64,000 bases of DNA. Source: Trichinella spiralis (lineage: Eukaryota > Nematoda > Enoplea > Trichinellida > Trichinellidae). The stretch covers positions 4,330,145-4,394,144 of the forward strand of contig CM012954.1 in assembly GCA_000181795.3 (NCBI GenBank). The letters are read 5' to 3'. A program made the position numbers and the translations under genes. Below the pieces are notes generated by a model that had not been told where the DNA came from, did not search any database, and saw only the letters and a program-made list of their open reading frames with translations. Positions 1 through 12,000 of this stretch are shown here, one piece after another (positions within the stretch are counted from its first letter, which is position 1; every line of letters begins with the position of its first letter).

Positions 1-155
1 CTTACCTTCTCAATACACCACTTACCTTTAGATTCATACTTACCTTCTCAAATACACCACTTACCTTTACATTCATACTTCTCCATGTACACTACTTACC
101 TTTAGATTCATACTTACCTTCTCCATGTGTTGTTAGACTTACCTTTTCACTTTCA
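1..155. repeat. Short tandem repeat, ~35-39 nt unit
   Basis: About three and a half copies of a unit alternating CTTACCTT with ATACACCAC and TTAGATTCATA. The copies differ at a few positions and in the third the CTTACCTT start is partly lost. The array begins at base 1, so it may continue beyond the window. It contains no reading frame. No transposon family was recognised. Confidence 0.75.
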
Positions 156-1424
156 GTTAATGGGGGTGCTTACCACGTTGAATTCTGAATCTAAAATCAA
201 AAATAAATTATCTAAATTGGATCTAAAATAAATTCTTGCATAACCGTTCTTTCTTTCTATTCTTTCTATTATAAATCCTTGTCTAAGCGTATCTGAAAAA
301 CTGAAACGACAAACTTTACACTTTACAATTAACGTACACAGTATACAAAAGTGAAATGTACATACGTCAGCTAAACTGGGCGGCATCAACTAGTGGTAGA
401 CCTTCGCACTGTGTAAAATGTAAAATTGTAAAATAACCGCATGTTCAATAACGCATAGTATCAAAGTTACGCATAGTCAAAGTAAAAGCATGTTCAAACA
501 ATATATAAAACAATGATTATAAAACAACCAGTGTAAAATAACATGAAGACGAATAACAGTGCATCGTTGCAAATTTGCAGAAAAATTACTTGTTGTCATT
601 CAGGATGCAGTTGCGCGCTAAAACATTCTTAGCCTCTGATGAGCCACACCGCACTATGACCGCTGTCACTCATCAAAATGAACGAAACCTCCACTTACTA
701 ATTTGTCATATCACTTTGGAACCGCAATGATGGCGCGGGCATCAGCGTAGTTCGCCTGTACTGACAGACAGTCAATCAGTATTTAATTTCTTTAATCTTA
801 GAATAAGGACAACCACACTAATTACTGTATCATTACTTGGTAATGCCATTACGCCAACTTCAACTAACGCAGAGCGCCATCAGTATGAATAGTAAAAATG
901 TTGATGATGCAATCCATTCCTATAATGGCCAAAAGCTGTACTTATTTTTCTGATGCCACATTTAGAGCGCATTGATGTAAACTTGATATACCATGTTGGC
1001 CAAAGCGACAGGAATTAGAAAACGCTTCAATTATGATGACGCTCCATGCTAAATTCAATAACAAGAAGCAAATAAAGTAAAATTAGATATCATTTATAAT
1101 AATAACAGATCATGGAATAATAGCCAAACTCAATTAGTAGTTTGGTAGTTTGGTTTTCCCACAGTGCACTGAAAAGAAGTGTAAAAAATATCACCAACAA
1201 AGTTCCATTGCATTTACACAACCCATTGCTATAAACTGCAAATTCGTTCTTACTCTGAAACCAGAAGTGAGAACCGTAGAGGCACATGACTGAACACGGT
1301 AGAAACAGAGCGATAGTTAAACTAAAAAAAGGTAATAAATAACACAAAGAAATAAAACAGATTACAAATTTCTGAAAAGTAAATAATAGTGTTATATGGA
1401 CAGAATGTCTTTTGCCTTCACTCT

Positions 1425-1725
1425 TTCCATATATTGCATTGTAATAAATATGCTCAAACACAACCAATCTACGATATTACTTACATGATGATGCGGTTAG
1501 GATTGAAGTCATGTGGGATTGGTGTTGCTAACTTAGAATCTCAATTTCAAGAAAATCAACATGATTGCATACAAACAACAGTGAGAAATTATGATGCATA
1601 GTTACCATATTCAGCTACATTCCATAATCTAGATGTTTCATCATCATTGATATAAATATAAATTCTGAAAGTGAATTTCCGAAGTGAAAGTGAAAAAGAC
1701 CTGTCAGTTTCCATTCACAATACGA
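1425..1725. repeat. Diverged dispersed repeat, copy 1
   Basis: This stretch shares an ordered series of blocks with 2350-2770. They include ATATTGCA(T/C)TGTA, AACACAACCAAT followed by a TTACATGATG block, a CAAACAACAGTGA-like block, a TTTCATCATCATTGATAT-like block and GACC(T/C)GTCAGTTTCCATTCAC. Order and spacing are kept while the blocks have diverged by substitutions and small indels, so this is an old duplication or two copies of a decayed element. No coding potential is evident. Confidence 0.6.
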
Positions 1726-2349
1726 ATACAATACTTACGAATGTTTCTGATTCCACACTAACAACGAACTGATGTGAGCCTGCCGCACAACGACGTCCAG
1801 AGAATCGATAAGAGTTCAGCTCAGATGACGTAATCTGTTATTATAGAAGTTATGTCGTGCAATATACATCTAATACACGCATGTACGTGCTATCTAACTA
1901 AACAAATTCAACACTTACTCATTCATGTGAAACCACTGTAACACATGGCATGGTGAATCCAAACCTCTTCGACTTCTTCAACGCAATGTATGTATACTAT
2001 AATAAATACCTAATTCATTCGTACTGTTACGATGAAAAAGCTCAGAAGGAGAACAGTTGGAATTCTTGACTTTCACAAGGGAAACATCGACAAGGAGATG
2101 ATTAAACCAAAAAGAAGGATTAAATCAAAGAAAGAAAATCAAAGAAAGAAAATCAAAGAATGGAATTTAGAAATTATGATGCACTGTTATTCGTCTTCAA
2201 TTATTTTCTTACAATATGGCTGTTTCTTATAAGTATCATTACAATTGCTATTGTCAGTACAAATAAAATGTACAAAAAGAATAAACTGAGAAGTAATATT
2301 GGTGCACTACTTACAAGTATATAAACAGGATATCGTTCATCTTAACTCT

Positions 2350-2770
2350 TTCCAGATATTGCACTGTATTAGATATGGTTGTACATTTAAAAAGCCATAT
2401 TTACAATGTAATATTCAAATTTAAAATTTATGAAAATCCAACACAACCAATATGTGATATCAGTTACATGATGCCAAAATGAAGATTAAAGTGATGCGAT
2501 GCTGATGGTGGTGCTATCCTACACGGAAAAAAACATAATTACAAACAAACAGGAGTGAAAAATTATTATGACGCATATTTACCTCATTCAGTTAGCTTTC
2601 ACAATCTGGTTGTTTCATATTCATTGATATGAATATAAAATAATGTCAATTCTGAAAGTAAATTATATCTCAAAATAAAAAACAAAGAATTTCTTCGTCT
2701 TCACCATCTGATGTACCTGAAAGTTAGCAATAACAAAACTATAAAGAGACCCGTCAGTTTCCATTCACCA
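2350..2770. repeat. Diverged dispersed repeat, copy 2
   Basis: Second copy of the repeat at 1425-1725, about 120 nt longer because of internal insertions, including a stretch of AAA-rich sequence before the final GACCCGTCAGTTTCCATTCAC block. It lies in the same orientation as copy 1. It may be a non-autonomous mobile element relic, but I see no terminal inverted repeats or target-site duplication. Confidence 0.6.
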
Positions 2771-5700
2771 TATAAGTAAAGTAACATGCATAGCATACCA
2801 CCACCAAAATATCAAATCGAACTTACCAGTAATTCACGGATGGTGTTGAAGAGCGGAATTGTAGTTGACCACCTGCCAGACTGATAGCATTGCAGTGAAC
2901 TGAATAACCTAATGTAATCGAAGTGCTCTGATTAAATGTATAATAGCAAGTAAATTATGCAAATGACTATTTACTTTGCCTCCGGAAGAACAACCTAATT
3001 TTCCATCACTAATAGCGCACTAGAATAAATATCATGAACAGCGTTATTAAACGAGACGATGAAATTTATTACGTTTTTATTTACACACTTCATATTAATA
3101 CGTATTACTGCATTATTACGTAATAGTGCACTATTACGTAATAGAGCAATATTATGCAAATTTCTTTTACTAAAATAAACTGAAACAAACTTTTAATAAT
3201 CTGAAGCATTCCAAATTACTAAAAATACAATAATTTATATTTTGTAAATGACTTTCTACAAATCAAAATTATATGCATAATAAAAAAAATGGCTTCTACT
3301 GAAAACAGTTTCAAAAATGAAATACGTTTTCAGATTTATAGTAATGTAAACAGCTTTAAGACGGGAAAAGAGTAGGAAGGGAACAGCAAAGAAGGAAGGA
3401 GGGAGAGGTAGCAGGGTGGTGGAGGTAAAAGTTGTCAGAATGTGATTCGCTTTCCTTCACTAACTTTTCATGCATAACTATCAGGCGTGGTTTCATTTAT
3501 CAATACTGACAACATTTATGGAAATAGACCCTGTCTCTCAATGATAAAAAACAAGTGCATCTATATAAGTTAGTGTTATTGGCAAGACAGCGACATCGTA
3601 CGATCTTTCAGGAGTCAGTTTTGAGGATGAAAGGAACAATTTCAGGCCATTCTGACAGTTTCAAGGGTGGTAGCTAAAAGTGCTCTGAAGCAAAGAGCAG
3701 CTTTCCTATGTCTTACTGAAATAATGCTGGGCACAAATTGGCCAGTGTCAAGCATTTAGGGGAGCAATTGCTATAGTGATAATAGCATATAGAGCAATTG
3801 CAATAGGTCAACTATGTTATATCACCAGTAAACATCATGGAGGGCATTGAAAATAATATGCGAGTCGTTCAACGGCTATGGCAACAGTATTTTCGAAATG
3901 CATTTGTAAGGACTGTTGAGAATAAAGGATGTATATATATCACTTTTACTATATCTTACGGTTTCAGATTGGCGTGTCTCTAATGTAGTACTGATTATTA
4001 GTTGCACATCGTTACAGAAAAAAACGCATAAACTTCGATTCAAAAAAATTTAACAACTATGAAAGGTTTAAAAAGCGGGCATGTTTAGTTCAGTGTGGCA
4101 GGAGAAGAAAACAAAGTATAAAAAAACAAAAAATATGCAAAAATTCATACCTGTCAGCAGCTCTGTCATTGATGAGCTATAAAGCAAACGCAGAGCTGTT
4201 AATTTGCCAATTGATGTTCGTGGTTTCATCATATTTTTAGTCTAACAATCACAACGTAACTGTTGAAATGAAGCACCAAAATAACCAAGTAACGCAACGC
4301 AGTAACTAATTAGACCGCTCTTCAGCAGCGTATATTTATATAATACTGCAGCTCTCTGAATAAATAGAAATTTATACGAGGAAAATCACTTCCGGATTTG
4401 AATGGCTGAAAGGTCACGTAGCAAAATGCCATCGGCAGTGTTCTCCTTCACATTAGCATAAACATACTCTGCTGACCTAGAAATGCATGTATGCTTTGTA
4501 AACGTAAGATAATGTAATGGGCTAGCAACAAAGCCTATAATAATTTTTGAACAGCAACAAAATCCTGAATACGTTACAGATGAAAGTCATTATCCATGTC
4601 AAATTATATTATAACGTATGACTTAATTCAAATAAGCATAAAAATCTGTGACTTATATGAAACTAAACAGCAACGTTAATCGTACGTAAATTAAGCAACT
4701 ATCAATCAACTATTAGTGTATTGATCGCTGCTTACGCATGCAATAATAGTCAGCACGATAATTATACTTTGCAATGTATACCATTTTCAGCAGAGTTAAC
4801 TTTTTAATTTCCAAGAACAGATTGCTTAGTTATCGTTAAGCAATTACATATTCAATACCTATTTCCAGCAATATTACAATGTCATTCAATAAAAAAACGG
4901 TAACTTACAAAAATAGTCAACTTCCCATCATTTGGAGATACATTTCTTGAAAAACTACATAACGTGATTGGCCATATTGAATATAAATGATGATGCCTGC
5001 CAGGCTTCCTTTGAAATCGTCTTTCATTCTGATTTTGCAGGACACCATCCAACTACAAATATCACAAAAAAAATTAGAATTCACGAATTGATGTAAATTT
5101 AAATCATACTCCACATAATTCAAATTGTGTTAAACATGTAGTACGTCTAGATTCCGTTATGTTCAGAAATAAACCTTTCCGACTGTTGATGCACAATCGA
5201 AAAAGCAACAAGATATGTGATAGATCTTAACAATATTAACAATAATATTGCTTCGTATATCTAGACACCATTGCATAGCCCAAATAAAGTAAATTAAATA
5301 GTTATTATTTGAGTTTTAAAGCGAATGTTTGGTCAAATTATTTCATCACTGTTAGGCGCATCTCGTTAGTATGCAAATTTTCATGCGTTCATTGCCTTAC
5401 CGTTTGTTTGCTTAGCAACTATTGTTCATCACAAGCGACGGTTTCTAATATATGAACCAACTTCATTTGATATTCTTATTTTTCAGAAATTCAATGATAT
5501 CTAGAAACGGAGAATAACTTAATTGTTATTATTGTGAAGTTGCATCATGTGTGCTGCTTTTAGTGTCATTTTAGATTAACAGTCGTGAAATTTTTGTTTG
5601 CTTAACGAAATGAAATGCAGGCACAGTAAGACCTGTTTACCAGAAAATGCATGCAAATTTTTGTTCAACTGCAATACATAACGCTTTCTTAACTTCAGAT

Positions 5701-6664
5701 TCAATGGTTGGTGATATACGGTTGGTACGGAGAGTGCATTGGTGAGGAATTAAAAAACTGAATCTATTTATAAGATAATAAACAAATTAAATAAATGACG
5801 ACCGTGCAAAACTGATATTTAAAACGTTTTTCATCAATTATTATAGAAAATTAATGATAAATTATAATGATCAAAGAGCAGTGCATGCACGAAAAGAGCC
5901 GTAATTCATTTTTAATGCAAATTAAATAAAATTGCATAACTAAAAACAACAGATTCACAGTAAGTGTTTTCTAATTGACAAATAAGTTAAAATAAGAAAC
6001 ACGCAAACAGCAGTCAATTGCAGACATTAATTGCAAAAATACGACAAGTATTCAAATTAAATATACCCCATGGAAATGTACAGTAATATAAAATGTAATG
6101 TATGACAGCAATATCGTTATACATTTTACAAATTATCACATTCATAATGATCTGTGTTTTAACTGTTGAACATTTTAAGGTAATTACTGACAATAAATAG
6201 ATTGGCACACTGGAAAGTGAATTCTAAAACCTACATAAACCGTATATTATTTAATTTTCTTTGCTAATTTACAATCTCAACATCTTAATATAAGTAAAAA
6301 AAATGCAACTTACCAAAATATATCTTCACCAAGTTCAGGCTTGCCTCTTTTGTGTCCAGTCGAAAATTGTGATGCACCATTTTCAAAAAATGGGAATAAA
6401 CAGAAAAAACAGATCACTTTCTTCTATATAATGCTTCGTGCTCATCATTCAGTAAGACTAATCAATTGTGAAGTCGCCGCACTGCACTACACTGTAGCTA
6501 CCACCGCAACGTTATCTGGTCAAGCAAGAAAAGCAACAGCAGACTACTAACAACATGCAAATAACCAACCTATCTGAATATACCACACAGTGTAGATACA
6601 GTTCTGGGCGGCTGCTAGCGGAATTCTGTATGATACAAGCACAGCACAATCGAATAGCTAATGT

Positions 6665-6924
6665 GGACCGCAGTAATCGATACAGCGGTGCATGAAAAAA
6701 GTGAACTGCTATATAATGGAAAATAACCTACCGCGGAGTAATGGTCTCGGTGCACGATAAAACTGAATTGCTCCGCCGTAAGAAATAACCCAGTACGCAG
6801 TAGTAGGTGTCGTGCATTATGCAAAATTTTTGCGAGATAGCAAATAGCTCCGCCGTGCGGAGTAGTGGACGCGGGGCACGATAAAACTGTATTGCTCCGC
6901 AATAGGAAATAACCCGATGCACCG
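6665..6924. repeat. Minisatellite, four ~62-bp units
   Basis: Four imperfect units start at about 6671, 6736, 6798 and 6860. Each has an AGTA(A/G)T block, a (C/G)GTGCA block, an AAAA-rich middle, a GCTC- or GCTA-like block and an AAATAACC end. The AAATAACC blocks near 6721, 6783 and 6908 show the spacing directly (62, then about 125 = two units). Units 2 and 4 are the closest pair. GC content is higher than in the flanks. Overlapping reading frames here come from the repeat and do not look like a gene. Confidence 0.75.
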
Positions 6925-9091
6925 TATAAATTTACTGTAACAGCCGTATCTGTTATGCAGGTATTTTTTTGTAATGTAAAATCTGTAGCCAAGATAATCA
7001 CAAAATCTCACAGTGAATCAGTATTATTTGCCTTTCCAAGTGAGTTATCCGTGACCAGCTGGCTTGCTAGTTTTAAAAGTCTATATTTAGCCACTCGTTT
7101 TCTAGATTTGATCACATGTTGGATATATTTAAATGTGCATTAGAAAGTATAATTAGTAAATTGATGCAAATTTCTAGCATGGAATCTTTTTCCAAGTTGT
7201 GACCTTGTAGACCAATATTATTAGTAATGTAGCGTTCAATCATAGCTTGCATACATTTCAATCATACATGATAGGGAAAAGATCAACTGACGATGATTAA
7301 ATTTTAGCTTTGCAAGTGAAATGAAATGAAACAAAAATTGAACACAATTAGTAAGCAACTGATGCCAACAAACGGGTAATTATTAACTATTAACGGGTCA
7401 TGATTATTAACAAAACAAAATTTGTATATATTATAGATTGTTTAAACGAGAAAATGTGCATGGCAGATTTAAACAAAATTAATAAAAATAAAAATATGTT
7501 AGTGAAATATGGAAATTTTCTATTGTATATAAATATATGTATGTATGAGTGTATGTTATGGTTTATGAAATTTCAGTAAACAACAAAGACTAGTAATTAC
7601 AAGTGTAATAAAGATTAAAACATTAGCTGAATACGTATGAACGCTTTGTTGTTTCCTTTTGTGTGCGCAGTTAATTACCTGTCAATAAACTGCAATTGTA
7701 AAATTGTCATTTTTATACATTAGCCGACATGAAATTTTCTTCTTCTCTCGAAAATGCGACGCCTGCAGTACTCACTGACTACATACAACGCACAACTGTC
7801 CATTCTTTTTCGATGTGTCCATTGATTGGGTCACGCTGGAAAAATATTTGTAGGTTAAAAGTTGTTAATAATAATGTTAACTTTTCAATAATAATTTAAA
7901 AAACGTTTTCAATTATCAAAATATTTTAACTCACATATGATGACTTTCTAATAAATAATATATTACCTGTGAAAGTATATTGTGAAAATCCTTTTATTAC
8001 TCATTGGAAAAATAATTTTTATAAGTATCCTTAACGTTCAGAAAAAACCTTTTCAAATTATACAATCAGAAACAACTCACATATTGAATATTAAAAACGA
8101 AAATTTAAGCAAGTAAAAATGACAAGCACTGAAAGAGTTTCTCGCTTTACAATAAAAGCTTTAACATTTTTTCTAAATCATATTTTAAATTTGATTGAAT
8201 TTAGATTGCAATACAAAAGTGGAAAGAAGAAATAAAACCTATTTTAAAAAATGAATATACATATATAAGTGTGTGTGGGTGTGTGGGTGTAGAAATAACT
8301 GTTTATCTAGGAATTAAAAAATGTATTTAAAGTTTGCAATTGAATATTTGTGGTTAATTGAAAAGAATATGTTCAACTGATATAAAACAACAACAACATA
8401 ATCTGCTGTTAAAAGTGCAAAAATTATTGCAGAGAAGAAGTTTGAAATGAAAAGCAGCGACCCCAGGTCGGCAATAGTCAAAAATTTACTGACAACTGCC
8501 GACGACAACTTGGATAAGCACACCGCCGATGAGGTGGATTGAAATCCGTTTGCGTTTCGTTGTCGTATGCGTCATATTTGATAAGCAATTGTGATGATAG
8601 AGTGGAATTGTTAGGAGTCGGGAGAGTGCAATTTTGTTGACTAAAATTGGACATCAAGCCGCGGAACGCCCATTCCAGTGAAGCAAGCAAGCAAGCAAGC
8701 GAACGAGCTTTTCAAGTGTGGAATAACAATTGCTGGCACCGGCTGGAAGCAGTGTTGCCGTATGGGTGGATGCATGAGAAATTTGCCGTTTGAGATTGGA
8801 TGACAAGCGTGGTCGGCAACGGCAAACAACGTTTGCCATAAATCTATCTACGCTTGCTTGACTTGACGACCACTAGTCACGGATGCGATTCCACAACGTT
8901 CAGGTGACGGCAAGTTTGCGCATTCAATAAGCACACATCTCTCGCCTTTGCCTGCATTATATACATACACTTTGACCAAGTGGCCTGGACAAATTTTGAC
9001 GAAAAACAACAATATCGATAATCATCATATATTTTTTCTTTTGCATAAATTTGCAAATCTTCATTCTTAACAAATTGATACGTCTGTCCGC
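6925..9091. other. Upstream region of the ligand-gated channel gene
   Basis: No family-level similarity was recognised. From about 8440 to 8930 the GC content rises above the surrounding AT-rich DNA, as expected for a promoter or 5' leader of the channel gene that starts at 9092. It includes a run of AAGC tetranucleotides at 8684-8701 and a 31-codon open frame on the plus strand at 8447-8542 whose composition looks less random than its neighbours. Whether any of this is transcribed cannot be seen. Confidence 0.4.
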
Positions 9092-12000
9092 ATGATAGGT
9101 CCACCGTTGATATCATTCTTTTTGTTATTTGGAATAACAGTAAGCTCGGCTACAGCGCAACACATGTTACGTGAAGGTCGCTGGCGTAAAGTGATCATTG
9201 CACCGGAAGTAGGCCCTGAAATACGTAGCCGAACTTACAGTGATAGGTAGACAAAGGATTTCACCATTTCTTAAAATTTTCTTGTTGTTTTTTTTTGATC
9301 TACAAATTCTAACAATTTTGAAATCTAAGATTTCGCTCTTGGTGGCAAAGAACGTTAGAATCCTACGACAATCGTCTGAGGCCTGACTTTGGAGGTAAGT
9401 TGCATGCTTGTACTACAGTGTGCTTAAATAAAGTGGACCATTTTTTCCCTTTGCCTGCCGTTTGTTAGAAATGAAAACGGATAACTTTACATAAATATAT
9501 AAATGTTCAAATAACACCTAAACGCCGCTCCCGTTTCTACTTACTATGTATCGTTTCTACCAGGGAGATAAATATTTTTAACCTCAAATGAACATAAACA
9601 CACTTCACAGTAACAATCAAAATTGTACAAATAACACTGGAAATTTCTATTCCAAAAATTTCACTTATGTTTCAGAATTTTATACGTAGCATTTTTGCGC
9701 AGCAGTTTTTACACGTATCACCTATGCTAATAATAATATTAATAATGTAAGCAACTGATAATCGCACAGGTTAGAAATAAATAAACGTTTGCAACATTAA
9801 TTTCTGCAATAGAACATTGTTGAATTTCTTTGCATAAAATTTCACGTGAGGAAAATCGGTTTCACGCAAAAAAACACATTTAATTTCAATTTCTCACATG
9901 ATCAATTGAACAAATCACTTTGTGCAGAGAGTTACATTGTGTAATTCAATTAATTTTTCAGCTATAAGCAACGTTGACAAGTAAAATTTTAGCAATTTCC
10001 ACATTTCATCAAAAAAGAGAGCAAATTTAATATTTTTAAGAGCATAAAATCAATGTTTTCTTCACAATTATCCAAAAAGCTGAGATGAAAATTTTTGGCA
10101 CCACCATGACACCACTTCGTTCCCTAACCTCATATTCCATTAAATTGATCAAAACGCTTCAAATAAAACTCTGTGTACTTGCAATAACTAAATTGGAAAA
10201 CAATCACCATACAGCTGCAAATTTTAATATATTTATTAATTCTTACACACAAATAAATATTTATATGTTTAAACTAACAGCTATATTAACAAATCACTGT
10301 AACAGATTCGCAGTTGTGTACGAGAGATCTGGGATAGGAAATGCGCATTTACAAATAACGTTACAATTAAGTAAAAATTAAATGCTCAGAAACTGCAATG
10401 CAAAAGAGATATACACATTATATAAATGAAATGTGGGACCCGTCAGTCTGCCAGTCATACTAATATTTAAAGAAGAGCCAATTTTTAATGACAATAATGA
10501 TATAAATGCATAACAACAGCCCACCAAAATTACCTCATATGCCACATTTGTTTAATTACATTTACACCTATGCCTGGAAATAATTTGAAAATTCCTGAAA
10601 CGCTATAAAATTATCATAACATTACAGGATCAACGTTGTTTTAAAATCCACATACATAATTCAAATGTTGAACAAACATTTTATTATTTGGAAAAGTCTC
10701 AATCTTCTTCAAATTCACTTAAATCAATGAACTTGCACGCCAATTTTGCATAGAAAAACAACTTGGAATATTCGATATTATTTGTCACATTTGTAAATTA
10801 ATGAACAATCAAAGTAGGTTGTGAATTGCTTTTTAATTTCAAAATGAACAAAAACTGCTCATTCAAATTATAATTTTCACAACCAAAACTCAACTGAACA
10901 ACAGCTACTTATAAAAATTATTTATTGCATTCCTTGTCAATTTCCTCCAATGCCGAGAGTGTCTTAACTTCAAAGCTAGAGTGTTCTGAAAATTTTTAAT
11001 AAAATTAATAAGATTTTGAAACGTATGATTAAAATTATACTTATATAATTACGCTGAACACCAACCAGTTACCGCTTTTCAATATCATTACTTTCAATCA
11101 TAATAATGTGAAGGCCTAATCTGACAACTTACTTTTCCTCACTAATTCTACTGTTTGTGTGTATCTGGAAGTGGTATGTATCATGGTTTATCACCAATAA
11201 ACCCAAGGTTTTGCAAAGGATTAACATCTACATTATTATAATGCTGCATTACATTACATTGCCCTTCCACTCGCCTTTATGAATGATATAAACGATGAAA
11301 GAATAAATATAACTGCTTGAAGCAATTCGACACGGCAAGCATGAATGAAATGAAAAATAATTCACATTTCTTCTGTTAGCATGACATGGCAAAACATCTG
11401 TTGCGCACTGAACACTTGAAATGAATAAAAAAAAATTCCACGTTTGTGTGTTCAAGTAAACAATTCAAGTCGTTAATGGAAATGAATTAAAATCAATTAC
11501 AGTGATTGAAACTATGAAAAATGAAAAAATAAATGCAGTGAACAGAACTTTATGCGTAAATTGTCAGATTTAAGCATAAAAAAGGACGTTTGCATTTTTG
11601 AAATTACGTTCAGATGAATATTTTACAAATTGAAACATTGCAAAAACATGACGGCAAAACCGACAGAAAACAGATGAGAACGTATCATTGCTAATCAGCC
11701 AGGCAAGCAAGCAAGCAAGCAAGCAGGGTGGCAATTGAGCAAGCGGACAAACAAGCAAACAATTTCCGATGTGAAACAAATAATTATGATTAAATACTAG
11801 AAGAACTTTATAAAACTATGCAACAAATGTTCCGATTGACTTTTAAGCATTATACAACTTCTGTCCAACGTCTACTTTTCAAACAGCTGCATAATATTCT
11901 TGAAATACTTCAAACAATTTTAAATGTGAAATTTTTTAAATTTCTATTTTGCATTTTGTTGCATTCACAAATAAAATTCAAAATATTTCACATCCATCCT

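Larger units (their letters stand above)
156..6664. other. Gene-poor AT-rich region
   Basis: I read both strands for exons with good splice signals and found none that resemble a known family. Reading frames here are short, rich in Ile/Asn/Lys/Tyr and typical of random AT-rich DNA. The only structure seen is a diverged direct repeat (about 1425-1725 and 2350-2770, listed separately) and a purine-rich patch near 3360-3430. A distal gene or regulatory DNA for a neighbour cannot be excluded. Confidence 0.5.

Noticed and set aside
2032-2232. Plus-strand 66-codon Lys/Arg-rich frame
   Set aside because: Composition follows from AAAG/AAGA repeats; no splice context or family match.
6665-6924. Regularly spaced repeats as a possible CRISPR array
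   Set aside because: Units are contiguous and imperfect with no unique spacers, and the DNA is eukaryotic.
6665-7011. Several overlapping minus-strand frames of 64-128 codons
   Set aside because: They are generated by the 62-bp minisatellite, which lacks stops in more than one frame; no signal of codon selection.
10085-10381. Plus-strand 98-codon frame inside channel intron 2
   Set aside because: Random AT-rich composition; the flanking channel exons join in phase without it.
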